Shown: piece by piece, positions 24,159 to 32,104 of the stretch
Numbering within the stretch: the stretch's first letter is position 1
Layout of the letters: every line of letters starts with the position of its first letter
NCBI GenBank assembly: GCA_022791455.1
Contig: JAAVZC010000007.1
Location: forward strand, 124,001-188,000
Source: Eggerthellaceae bacterium
Lineage (GTDB): Bacteria; Actinomycetota; Coriobacteriia; Coriobacteriales; Eggerthellaceae
DNA length: 64,000 nt
Direction of reading: 5' to 3'
The notes under the pieces: generated by a model
Database searches by the model: none
What the model saw: the letters and a program-made list of their open reading frames with translations, nothing else
Told to the model about the DNA's origin: nothing
Made by a program: the position numbers and the translations under genes

Positions 24159-27146
24159 ATGGTTGACGAACCTCGCCAAAATCTCGTACTCGGCTTGGAT
24201 ATTGGCATAGGGAGCTGCGGATGGGCTGTTTTGGACACGCATGCTCAGGCTATCCTCGGCATGGGCGTAAGGCTGTGGGAAACGCCCCAAGAACCCAAAA
24301 CCAAGGTGAGCACCGCCTCCACTCGCCGCGCAGCACGATCATCGCGGAGAAACATCAAGCGAACGGCAGATCGCAAAAAGCACTGCCTTGGTCTCTTGAA
24401 GGCAGATGGGCTTGTCCCGACCGACGCAGACGCACACTGGCTCCAAACGACAAAAAAAGATAAACCCATCATCGACCTTCGCGTAAGGGGATTAAACGAG
24501 GCGCTCACTGATCGCCAGTGGGCCCAGGTGCTCTATTCCTTATGCGGGCGCCGTGGGTATATACCTCACGGCGATACCCCCTCCTCCTCGGGAGATGAGG
24601 GTAAAGTTCTCAAAGCAATCGATGTCAACGCACAAAAAATCGCCGAAAATGGCATACGAACCGTTGGTGAGCTTATGGAAGCCGAAGGCAGATCGAGGAA
24701 TAGGGGCGGCGATTATTCTCTCTGCGTTACCCACGATGATCTCAAATCCGAAGTAAAATCCCTGTTTCGCGCACAACGCAAATTCGGCAATCCGCACACC
24801 TCGGAAGACCTTGAAGAGCGCTTTCTCGAAGTATTCTCTTGGCAAAAGGACGTATCAGGGAGCGACCAACGAGTATACGAAAGCCAAGTAGGCTATTGCA
24901 CGTATTTCAGCAAGGACAAACGCGCCCCCAAGGCAAGTCTTTCCTCTCAAATGTGCGAAGCCATGGAGCGAGTTGCCCATGTCGTTGTAGTTCGAGGGGA
25001 TGGCAAAGAGACGAAGCTCCCTCCCGAAATACGGCGTAAAGCCATAGAGACCCTCTTCAGCCCTGATCCCATAAAACACAACAAAGACTGCAAGGTAACT
25101 TACCGAAGAATTCGCGATTGGATGGAACTCGATTCAGACTCCGCTTTCAAGGGAGTGGATCCCGAGGAGGAAAAAACAAAGGAGGTTTACGCACCAAAAG
25201 CATGGCGAGAAATGCGGAATACGCTCCCCAAGAATTTCGTCGCAAAGCTTCGAGGGAATAGGGATCGGGCCGACTCGGCAGCGTGGTGCCTAACCTACGC
25301 TTCCAGCAAGAAAAGTCTCGAAGCCCAGCTTGAGGAGAACGACTTTTCTGAGGACGAAATCGAAGCGCTATCCTCCCTTCCCTTCGCCTCCGCCCTCTTC
25401 AAAGGCTACGGATCGCGAGGGCAGCGAGCGCTCAATCTCTTGATTGATGCCTTCGAGGACTACGAGGCCGTATCGACCCTCTCCGAAGCCGAAGAGGCGA
25501 CGGGCTTGAAAGACCTCCGGCTGAGCAAGGGCAACAGTCTGGGGGACAAACTTCCGCCTTATTTCGTCTTTGACCCCTCCTGTAGTAACCCCGTCGTGCT
25601 GCGCGTTATGGGCCAAGTTCGCAAAGTCGTAAACGCCGTCATAAAAGAATACGGGATGCCGAATACCGTACGCATCGAACTTGCGCGGGAGCTCAAGCAC
25701 TCAAAGCGCGAAAAAGAGCTGATTGCCAAGAGGAACAGCAACATCAAGCGCAGTCGAGAGGGGCTGATCGCAAAGCTTACCGAAGAGATCGGCGCAGAGC
25801 CAAAGCCAGGTCTCCTCAGAAAAGTGGAACTCCATGATGAACAGGGCGGCCGCTGCATATATTGCAACAAGCCTCTAGAATACACCCGGCTAATCAACGA
25901 GGACCATTATGCCGAGATCGATCATGCTCTCCCTCTCTCAAGAACCTGCGACGACAGCCAGTCGAACAAAGTTCTCGTTTGCAAGCAATGCAACCAGGAA
26001 AAACGTAACCGAACTCCTTTCGAGTGGGCGAATGATGGCGGCGTAGACTGGGACTCTTTCTCCCTCAGGATTACAAGAAACAAAAAGCTGGGACAACGTA
26101 AACGCCAGAAACTTCTTTGCCGGGATCTTTCTGCAGAGGCCAGCAACGGCTTTATCAATCGCAATCTTAACGACACCAGATACGCATCAAGGGCGGCGAA
26201 ATTATTTATAGAGGATCACCTGGCTTTTCCCGAAGACGGTCACAAGCAGCATGTCTTTGCTGTTGCCGGAAGCTGCACCGCGATCCTGCGACATGCGTGG
26301 GGAATTCGAAAGAGCCGAGAAGAGAACTCCGTTCACCACGCGGTAGACGCAGCAGTAATTGCCGCCTGTACGCAACAGAACGTTATCGCAATTGCTAACG
26401 CCAGCGAAAAAAAGGCCTATACGCCGAAGGATCGGCGAAAGGAGCTTTTCCGGGCCACGGAACCATGGAGTGGTTTTTCCGACGAGATCGCGGCATGGGA
26501 GGCTCGCATCGTTCCCACCCACATGATTGACCATAAAGTTGGAGGCCGAGTCTTCGAGGACACCGTATACGCGTATCAGGGCATTCGAGAGGATGGTCAG
26601 GTCGGACTTCTTAAGGGAGGTACTGGAGGGAAGGAGCATCTAAAGGCTCACTCGAACTTCGTTATTCGCGATGATGGCTCTGCTCTCATTGTCGACGAAC
26701 TCGCATTTATCAATCTGTGGCTCGATCCTGACGGAAACAAGGGAAAAGGACAGATATATCTTGAACCAGTGTATCGCGCGGATATTCCTTTCATGGATCG
26801 AACAGACTACGTAAGACGCTACGTTCCTCCCCAGTCCGACAAGAAGCCGCGCGCCTTTTGGCAGCCCATCCCCAAATGCGCTAAGAAAAACAAACCTATC
26901 ACCCTCTTCCCCCACGATGCCATCCTTGTCAAGGGTAAGGTCCGGCGATTAAGGGGAATCGACATATCCAGCTGCAAATGGAAACTTTATGATCCCAGGG
27001 GTGAACTGAATGACGCCGAGGCGGTGCGGGGGCTTGCCCTCATGTCGCTCGACAGCAGCAACCTGCCAACCCCCATCCATGAAGATGTTTTGGGGCTTTC
27101 GCTTCTCGACATGGACACGGGAGCCGTTGTTCGTTCAGAAAAATAG
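24159..27146 (+). CDS. cas9: Cas9 endonuclease, type II-C, compact
   Basis: A 995-aa RNA-guided nuclease. RuvC-I is GLDIGIGSCGWAV with the catalytic Asp at 14. An arginine-rich bridge helix lies at about 54-72 (TRRAARSSRRNIKR). RuvC-II includes IELARELKHSKRE near 505. The HNH domain has EIDHALPLSRTCDDSQSNK with His589 and zinc-ribbon-like CIYC...CKQC pairs. RuvC-III is HHAVDAAVIAAC with His726/727 and Asp730. All catalytic residues are present. The short length and the absence of csn2/cas4 fit subtype II-C. The ATG follows TAGGAG. The gene is AT-richer than its neighbours, suggesting transfer. Its stop overlaps the convergent cas2 by 12 bp. Confidence 0.95.
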   Translation: MVDEPRQNLVLGLDIGIGSCGWAVLDTHAQAILGMGVRLWETPQEPKTKVSTASTRRAARSSRRNIKRTADRKKHCLGLLKADGLVPTDADAHWLQTTKKDKPIIDLRVRGLNEALTDRQWAQVLYSLCGRRGYIPHGDTPSSSGDEGKVLKAIDVNAQKIAENGIRTVGELMEAEGRSRNRGGDYSLCVTHDDLKSEVKSLFRAQRKFGNPHTSEDLEERFLEVFSWQKDVSGSDQRVYESQVGYCTYFSKDKRAPKASLSSQMCEAMERVAHVVVVRGDGKETKLPPEIRRKAIETLFSPDPIKHNKDCKVTYRRIRDWMELDSDSAFKGVDPEEEKTKEVYAPKAWREMRNTLPKNFVAKLRGNRDRADSAAWCLTYASSKKSLEAQLEENDFSEDEIEALSSLPFASALFKGYGSRGQRALNLLIDAFEDYEAVSTLSEAEEATGLKDLRLSKGNSLGDKLPPYFVFDPSCSNPVVLRVMGQVRKVVNAVIKEYGMPNTVRIELARELKHSKREKELIAKRNSNIKRSREGLIAKLTEEIGAEPKPGLLRKVELHDEQGGRCIYCNKPLEYTRLINEDHYAEIDHALPLSRTCDDSQSNKVLVCKQCNQEKRNRTPFEWANDGGVDWDSFSLRITRNKKLGQRKRQKLLCRDLSAEASNGFINRNLNDTRYASRAAKLFIEDHLAFPEDGHKQHVFAVAGSCTAILRHAWGIRKSREENSVHHAVDAAVIAACTQQNVIAIANASEKKAYTPKDRRKELFRATEPWSGFSDEIAAWEARIVPTHMIDHKVGGRVFEDTVYAYQGIREDGQVGLLKGGTGGKEHLKAHSNFVIRDDGSALIVDELAFINLWLDPDGNKGKGQIYLEPVYRADIPFMDRTDYVRRYVPPQSDKKPRAFWQPIPKCAKKNKPITLFPHDAILVKGKVRRLRGIDISSCKWKLYDPRGELNDAEAVRGLALMSLDSSNLPTPIHEDVLGLSLLDMDTGAVVRSEK

Positions 27147-27455
27147 GGTCATCTGAGCTCCATAGTCATTAGAATGGTTCTGCTTAGGCCTACCGAGCAG
27201 AACCATTCTTCCTTCGTACTGCTTTTCAGTCAAAATCATCACCGTGACACTCCCCGCCCCAGGAACATTATCCTTCAAGCGTGCAATATGGGTGTCTACA
27301 GAATCCCTCCCAAGGGCAATCCTGGAGTACACGCTGAATTGCTCCATACTGTATCCATCCTTAACAAGAAATTTCCTGAACTCGCCGTACGCTTTGCGCT
27401 CCGGTCTCGTAGCAACGGGCAAGTCAAACATCACCATTATCCTCATCGCCCTCAC
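27135..27455 (-). CDS. cas2: Cas2 adaptation protein
   Basis: A 106-aa protein with the Cas2 ferredoxin-like start IMVMFDLPVATRPERKAY, a central YSMEQFSVYSRIALG and a VTVMILTEKQYEGRM strand. It forms the spacer-integration complex with Cas1. A GTG start at 27455, overlapping the cas1 stop (GTGA) and 4 bases after GGAGG, is used here; an ATG at 27446 would give 103 aa and is equally compatible with the family. The gene runs toward cas9 and the two reading frames overlap tail to tail. Confidence 0.92.
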   Translation of the reverse strand: MRAMRIMVMFDLPVATRPERKAYGEFRKFLVKDGYSMEQFSVYSRIALGRDSVDTHIARLKDNVPGAGSVTVMILTEKQYEGRMVLLGRPKQNHSNDYGAQMTLFF

Positions 27456-28351
27456 CTTTCCTCCAATGCAACAAAAGATATCGGGAGGAGACTAGGGAGC
27501 TTCAGAAGCGCTGCGTCCTTCTCTAAAATTGCGCGCTTCAAGGAGGCCACCTCTTCTTCTATCGCGCTTTGAACAGAGTATTCTTTCAGGTCGATAGTCA
27601 CTCTGCACTCAAACACTCTTGTCAAAATGCGTTTATTGTCCATAGATAGTCCCGCTCGGGGATCGCACTCAGCAACGAGCAAATCAACAACCGGACGAAA
27701 AGGCTCGATGAGATCATCTACGAGGTTGAAGGCATTAAGGTCACTGCTGTGATGAATCCCTCGAGAAACAAGCCACCCACCCGCAACTGAGCACCGGGCG
27801 ATACCGGCTCGAACCACCGCATACCCATAATCGAGAAGAGCAGAATATGGTCCTTCTCTTCTCGTGCCCTCGCGCAGAAACCTCCGAAAATATTCCGACG
27901 CTGCAACCGATTCTCTGTTCGTGCTGTCGCCGGACCTCACCTCACCCGCATGTTGGCGAACCCGATCGGAGCCCTCAATATTGAGCAGATCAAGGCATCG
28001 TGCCTGGTTGAAGATCTTTTGGATAACAATTCTTTTCCACAACTGTTTAGAAAGAGGCCTCGAGATCAGCAACTGATCTTCGACAATTGCCGCATGCCTG
28101 GAATGAGCCCCCAGCGGAAGCTGGAGACCAACGGGCATATGGCGCGAATCGCAAATGATCACTCCAATCCCCTCCTCAGACAACGCAGCTAAGAGGGCGG
28201 TGGAAATAACAACTTCCTGACTTTCCAGGATAAGAACCCAGATGTCTTCGAGGGGTACGGCCACCTCATTACCTGCCTGATTGATAATTAACTGCTTATT
28301 CCTTTGGACCAATTTCGCAGCACGCTGGAGACAGATTGTTCTTTTTGGCAT
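27452..28351 (-). CDS. cas1: Cas1 integrase, type II
   Basis: A 299-aa protein of type II Cas1 length. The N-terminal beta domain includes NEVAVPLEDIWVLILESQEVV split across residues 25-45. The C-terminal helical domain carries ALLDYGYAVVRAGIARCSVAGG, the LVSRGIHHSSDLNAFNLVDDLIEPFRP metal-binding run (His and Asp of the active site; glutamate in the preceding helices) and DNKRILTRVF. The start is ATG 28351, 8 bases after AAAGGAG; a longer frame to 28435 would begin inside the tracrRNA anti-repeat and is rejected. It is divergent from the tracrRNA and followed by cas2. Confidence 0.93.
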   Translation of the reverse strand: MPKRTICLQRAAKLVQRNKQLIINQAGNEVAVPLEDIWVLILESQEVVISTALLAALSEEGIGVIICDSRHMPVGLQLPLGAHSRHAAIVEDQLLISRPLSKQLWKRIVIQKIFNQARCLDLLNIEGSDRVRQHAGEVRSGDSTNRESVAASEYFRRFLREGTRREGPYSALLDYGYAVVRAGIARCSVAGGWLVSRGIHHSSDLNAFNLVDDLIEPFRPVVDLLVAECDPRAGLSMDNKRILTRVFECRVTIDLKEYSVQSAIEEEVASLKRAILEKDAALLKLPSLLPISFVALEER

Positions 28352-28374
28352 TTGGGTTTCTCCTTTCCCCATCT

Positions 28375-28396
28375 GCACATTTATTGTAAAATGTGC
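28375..28396. promoter_or_regulatory. dyad in the divergent cas1 / tracrRNA promoter region
   Basis: GCACATTT-ATTGTA-AAATGTGC is a perfect 8+8 bp dyad. It covers a minus-strand TACAAT (28383-28388), a reasonable cas1 -10, and a plus-strand TAAAAT (28387-28392), a reasonable tracrRNA -10 about 16-21 bp before the anti-repeat. A regulator binding here would control both. No -35 of good quality is visible on either strand. Confidence 0.5.
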
Positions 28397-28407
28397 TTCT
28401 AGGCTTT

Positions 28408-28506
28408 TATACCAAATGGGGATTTGAGTGGACAACGCCTAGACAAGGGGTCCATGAAAATGGACACCCGCAAGGTCAAGCCCCGGTTTCGGGGCTTCCT
28501 TTTTTT
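28408..28506 (+). ncRNA. tracrRNA with anti-repeat and intrinsic terminator
   Basis: Bases 28408-28444 (TATACCAAATGGGGATTTGA then GTGGACAACGCCTAGAC) are a diverged copy of the array repeat, read on the plus strand and therefore complementary to crRNAs transcribed from the minus strand. Pairing with the repeat is nearly complete in the upper stem (one mismatch). A 9-bp lower stem contains one U-U, and an ACAA bulge separates the stems. A nexus-like hairpin GTCCAT-GAAA-ATGGAC (28450-28465) follows, then a terminator stem AAGCCCCG-GTTT-CGGGGCTT (28478-28497) with CCTTTTTTTT. Length is about 100 nt. Confidence 0.9.
28478..28506 (+). terminator. intrinsic terminator of the tracrRNA
   Basis: 8-bp stem AAGCCCCG/CGGGGCTT with a GTTT loop, followed by CC and a run of T. 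It forms the 3' end of the tracrRNA. Confidence 0.9.
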
Positions 28507-28564
28507 GGGGGAAACGAATCAGATGAGAGCGCAATCTTCAAAATGTCACGCTTTTTTGCACCAT

Positions 28565-28609
28565 CCAACATCAAGAAACGCCCGGTAAATGGGCGTTTCT
28601 TGATGTTGG
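28565..28609. repeat. 19-bp perfect inverted repeat abutting the first CRISPR repeat
   Basis: CCAACATCAAGAAACGCCC (28565-28583), a GGTAAAT loop and the exact inverse (28591-28609) end one base before the leftmost repeat. Because each repeat carries a leftward extended -10, this hairpin would be the product of the last repeat promoter. No T-run follows on the minus strand, so it is not a classical terminator. It may stabilise or end array transcripts. Confidence 0.8.
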
Positions 28610-28610
28610 T

Positions 28611-29761
28611 ATTATACCAACTGGGGATTTGAGTGGGCGCCAAGACAGAGCGCGAGCAGATGCAGGCCAGGGGCTTATTATACCAACTGGGGATTTGAGT
28701 GGGCGCCAAGACACAGCCGCTGGCGGAGGTGTGGGAGGTGCTATTATACCAACTGGGGATTTGAGTGGGCGCCAAGACGCCATGCAAGCAGCGTCCGCCG
28801 CTGTTCGATTATACCAACTGGGGATTTGAGTGGGCGCCAAGACACAGCTACGGCGACATCGTTGCGCCCGGCGATTATACCAACTGGGGATTTGAGTGGG
28901 CGCCAAGACCATCGTGCCGGTCAGCTTCGACATATCGAATTATACCAACTGGGGATTTGAGTGGGCGCCAAGACCTTGACGATGGCGTAATGCTCGGTTA
29001 CCGATTATACCAACTGGGGATTTGAGTGGGCGCCAAGACACTGGGACGGTGGCAACCCTCAGGGGACTATTATACCAACTGGGGATTTGAGTGGGCGCCA
29101 AGACCCCTTATACCCGGCGAGGCGCACAGATGCATTATACCAACTGGGGATTTGAGTGGGCGCCAAGACGGGTGACTGAAAATAATTGCTCACGTCCCGA
29201 TTATACCAACTGGGGATTTGAGTGGGCGCCAAGACTCACAGCCGCCGGACTTCGGGCAAGTGGAAATTATACCAACTGGGGATCTGAGTGGGCGCCAAGA
29301 CTTGTACCGTTAATGGTACCGCCGCCGTAGAATTATACCAACTGGGGATTTGAGTGGGCGCCAAGACTGAAAAGTTCCTGACGGGCGTAACTGGTTAATT
29401 ATACCAACTGGGGATTTGAGTGGGCGCCAAGACTACCAGTCGCGAATGCGCTGCTTCGATACGATTATACCAACTGGGGATTTGAGTGGGCGCCAAGACC
29501 TTGTTGCGGAACTGGGTCAGCCCTGTCAATTATACCAACTGGGGATTTGAGTGGGCGCCAAGACACAGGCTAACCGCCGGCAGTGATGCGCTGATTATAC
29601 CAACTGGGGATTTGAGTGGGCGCCAAGACATTTCAATGAGCTGTACAAATCGGCCCTGCATTATACCAACTGGGGATTTGAGTGGGCGCCAAGACCAGGC
29701 GCGAGGGCCGAACGAGCGGCTAGCGATTATACCAACTAGGGATTTTGACGGCTTACGCCCC
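28611..29761 (-). CRISPR. type II-C CRISPR array, 17 intact repeats plus one degenerate, 17 spacers
   Basis: The 36-bp repeat reads, on the crRNA strand (minus), GTCTTGGCGCC...CAGTTGGTATAAT. Plus-strand repeat starts are 28611, 28677, 28743, 28808, 28874, 28939, 29004, 29069, 29134, 29200, 29266, 29332, 29398, 29464, 29529, 29594 and 29660. A degenerate copy at 29726 keeps only the first ~20 bases. The repeat at 29266 has one T-to-C change. Spacers are 29 or 30 bp and all different. Every repeat ends in TGGTATAAT, an extended -10 promoter pointing left into the spacer. The degenerate repeat lies at the 5' end in transcription terms, and new spacers are presumably added near the tracrRNA/cas1 side. 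Confidence 0.97.
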
Positions 29762-29785
29762 AGGCGCTTTTATATCCAGCAAAAC

Positions 29786-30406
29786 CTACTCTCCGGCGTA
29801 TGGGATCTCTCCAGCTTCATACATCTCCAAACCCTCGTATTTGTAGCTGGCATCAATGCCCTTCATAAAGACCTCGCGATCCGCAATTTTGTCGGTCAAG
29901 GCATTTTGCAGCAGCGCCTTAATCTCCAGATCGCGAACAGGGCTTCGCTCCATAGCTAGAAGATAATCCTCTTTGTTGATTCGACTCCAATCTACAACCC
30001 GACCAAGCTCTTTCCGCAGAATAACATCAAGCCAAATACGCGTGCTTCGTCCGTTTCCCTCCCAGAACGGATGGGCAACGTTCATCTCAACATATTTTTC
30101 GATTATTTCGTCGAATGTCGTTTGGGGCATTTTGCCGATGCTTTCCAATGCTTGCGGAAGATAGACAGCTGACGCGAATCGAAAATTATTTTTCGCGATG
30201 TTTTCAGCACGCATCTCCCCTGCAAACTCGTAGACATCCTGGAAAAGATAGCGATGAATTGCCGAAAGCCCTCGATATGTGCCAACCTCAAACGAGTCGA
30301 TAATCCCCTGGTCGAACAATTCTTGTGCGCGTATTTTCGACAGTCGCTCCTCTTGGCGAGCAAGTTCGATTGAATTACCGATACCCAGCTTATTCTTGAG
30401 GGTCAT
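29786..30406 (-). CDS. Fic-domain protein (putative AMP transferase toxin)
   Basis: A 206-aa protein that is almost entirely one Fic/Doc domain: SAIHRYLFQDVYEFAGEMR at about 48-66 (flap and core) and the active-site loop HPFWEGNGRSTR near residues 110-121 with the catalytic His and the phosphate-binding GNGR. Such enzymes transfer AMP or related groups to target proteins. I see no (S/T)xxxE(G/N) inhibitory helix in the chain and no small antitoxin gene upstream. ATG 30406 follows GAAGGAG. It lies 24 bp beyond the degenerate CRISPR repeat and shares its AT-rich composition, so it is probably part of the transferred island. Confidence 0.85.
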   Translation of the reverse strand: MTLKNKLGIGNSIELARQEERLSKIRAQELFDQGIIDSFEVGTYRGLSAIHRYLFQDVYEFAGEMRAENIAKNNFRFASAVYLPQALESIGKMPQTTFDEIIEKYVEMNVAHPFWEGNGRSTRIWLDVILRKELGRVVDWSRINKEDYLLAMERSPVRDLEIKALLQNALTDKIADREVFMKGIDASYKYEGLEMYEAGEIPYAGE

Positions 30407-30437
30407 CCCCGCTCCTTCGCAACAGCCCTGCCATATG

Positions 30438-30479
30438 ATCAACTCGCCGGTGAGCCCCCGGTACGAGTTGATAATTATA
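30438..30479 (-). promoter_or_regulatory. promoter and palindromic leader of the Fic gene
   Basis: On the minus strand a TATAAT (30474-30479) is followed by ATCAACTCG-TA-CCGG-GGGCTCA-CCGG-CGAGTTGAT (30438-30472), a near-perfect palindrome 30-60 bp before the start. It could be an operator over the transcription start or a hairpin in the 5' leader. Assignment is by position only. Confidence 0.5.
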
Positions 30480-30668
30480 CGCTCCAGGCACGTAATATGT
30501 GCAGCGCACTGTCCAAGTGCACTGCTTTAATCTGGCCGCAACTCGCTTGCAGCAACCGTCAACCAAAAGCGATCATCGATGATGCAATGCTCATTAAGCA
30601 AGGGATTGCAGTACAAAATCTGAGCCTAAATTCAATAGGGCTCGTGCCAGTATGCTTCTCCCCAAAGA

Positions 30669-30692
30669 AAGGCCTGCTGGGAGGCAGGCCTT
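30669..30692 (-). terminator. intrinsic terminator of pfp
   Basis: AAGGCCTGC-TGGGAG-GCAGGCCTT forms a 9-bp stem; on the minus strand it is followed by TTTCTTT, 25 bp after the pfp stop codon. Confidence 0.8.
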
Positions 30693-30716
30693 GGGAGAGG
30701 TTGTTGCGCGGTTTCT

Positions 30717-31925
30717 CTATCGCTTGTTGAAGGGGACTATGGTGGCGGGGAGGCCGTTTTCGTAGATGAGCTTCGGTTCGCCTTCGATGAGGGGGCGGAA
30801 GTACTCCAGCGCCTCTTCGGTGATGCCCTGGTAGTCCGGCAGGATCCATTCTTCGGGGAAGGTGCGCACGAAGTTGGCGAACTCGCTGGCGGGGCCGGCG
30901 AAGAAGATGGGGTCGTAAGGGGCGCTCAGGTCCACGCGCGGGGCGATGCCCACCACCTGGCCGGTGAAGCCGGGGCGCGCCGAGTGCATGTGGGCAGAAA
31001 GGCCCAGCTCGTAAGCTTCGGTTACGTCCACCAGGCTCTGGGCAAAGTTCGAGGAGCGAGCAGCACGGGAAAGGTCCTGCACCACGCCGCGAGGGGCAAT
31101 GCCGGCATCCACGATCATCTGCTTGAGGGTAAGCGCAGCCCCTCCCAGCACCGCATGGGCAAAGCCGTCGTTAGCGCTCTCGCCTGCGGAAATGTACGTG
31201 CCATCCGCATAGTGGGCACCTTCGGAAACCACGATATAGCACTCTCCGGTCTCGTCCATCTTCGCCTGCACCTGCGCCAGGAACTTGTCCTTGTCGAAGG
31301 CCACTTCCGGCAGCACCAGCAAATCCACGTCGCCGGACGCGCAGCAGCTGGCGGCCAGCCACCCGGCATCGCGGCCCATGGTCTCCAGCACGAACACCTC
31401 CGGGCGCGTGTAAGCGTCATAGTCCAGGCGCGTCGCATGGGTAATCTGGCAGGCCAGCTTCGCCGCCGAGGGGAAGCCGGGGCAATGGTCCACCGGCACC
31501 AGGTCGTTGTCCACGGTCTTCGGGATACCCACGAACCGCTTCGCAATGCCGTTAGCAGCAGCCCATTCGGAAAGGGCGTCCACGGTGTCCATAGAATCGT
31601 TGCCACCGATGTAGAACATCACCTCAATATCGTGGGCGTCCATCACTTCCACCAGGCGCTTGTAGTCGGTGTCGTTGCCGCGCTTCAGCTTGTAGCGGCA
31701 GGTGCCCAGCGCCGAAGAGGGGGTCTGCTTCAGAATTTCCACCTCGCGGGCCGGCAGGTTGGTGAGGTCGTAAAGCTTGCCCTCCAGCACGCCCTCGATG
31801 CCGTGGATGCCGCCGAAAACGCGGTCGTACACGGGGTTCAGCTGGTTGGCGCGAATGACGCCGGCAAGGCTGGCGTTGATAACGGCAGTGGGGCCGCCGG
31901 ATTGGGCAACAAGGCAATTGGCCAT
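30717..31925 (-). CDS. pfp: PPi-dependent 6-phosphofructokinase
   Basis: A 402-aa glycolytic enzyme. The N-terminus LVAQSGGPTAVINASLAGV is typical of the PFK fold. GGNDSMD at 107-113 and PKTVDNDL at 135-142 carry the acidic/lysine signature associated with pyrophosphate instead of ATP as phosphoryl donor (ATP enzymes have GGDGS and PGTIDND). The reaction converts fructose 6-phosphate to the 1,6-bisphosphate reversibly. ATG 31925 is preceded by AAGGAG; the longer open frame upstream is not supported. It is a single gene with its own terminator. Confidence 0.92.
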   Translation of the reverse strand: MANCLVAQSGGPTAVINASLAGVIRANQLNPVYDRVFGGIHGIEGVLEGKLYDLTNLPAREVEILKQTPSSALGTCRYKLKRGNDTDYKRLVEVMDAHDIEVMFYIGGNDSMDTVDALSEWAAANGIAKRFVGIPKTVDNDLVPVDHCPGFPSAAKLACQITHATRLDYDAYTRPEVFVLETMGRDAGWLAASCCASGDVDLLVLPEVAFDKDKFLAQVQAKMDETGECYIVVSEGAHYADGTYISAGESANDGFAHAVLGGAALTLKQMIVDAGIAPRGVVQDLSRAARSSNFAQSLVDVTEAYELGLSAHMHSARPGFTGQVVGIAPRVDLSAPYDPIFFAGPASEFANFVRTFPEEWILPDYQGITEEALEYFRPLIEGEPKLIYENGLPATIVPFNKR

Positions 31926-32104
31926 GGGAATCTCCTTCGTTCGAGGTTCGCGCCCGCCATCAGCGGCGGTGCCGCGGACTGACCATTTCTCCAAAGCGGA
32001 TTCTAGCAGCCGCCCTCCTTCGGCGCGCCCCCTTCCCCATTCGTTTCCCAAAGCGACATAATTAGTTGCTACAATCCTCGAATCGCCAGAAAAGAAAGGG
32101 CCAC

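Larger units (their letters stand above)
30407..30716. other. intergenic region between fic and pfp
   Basis: These 310 bp contain no convincing ORF or RNA gene. At the left is the fic control region with the 30438-30479 palindrome/-10. The middle is AT-rich and featureless. At the right is the pfp terminator (30669-30692). Confidence 0.6.

Noticed and set aside
24159..28351. Subtype II-A or II-B assignment
   Set aside because: No csn2 or cas4 gene, short Cas9 and promoter-bearing repeats point to II-C.
28351..28435. Longer Cas1 beginning MSTQIPIWYK
   Set aside because: The extra N-terminus is translated anti-repeat of the tracrRNA; ATG 28351 has the ribosome-binding site and fits family length.
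28476..29330. Open frames through the CRISPR array with repeated VLAPTQIPSWYN or YTNWGFEWAP
   Set aside because: They are translations of the 36-bp repeat; period and spacers show an array, not a repeat protein.
30407..30600. Small antitoxin gene upstream of fic
   Set aside because: No ORF with a start, ribosome-binding site and plausible composition on the minus strand.
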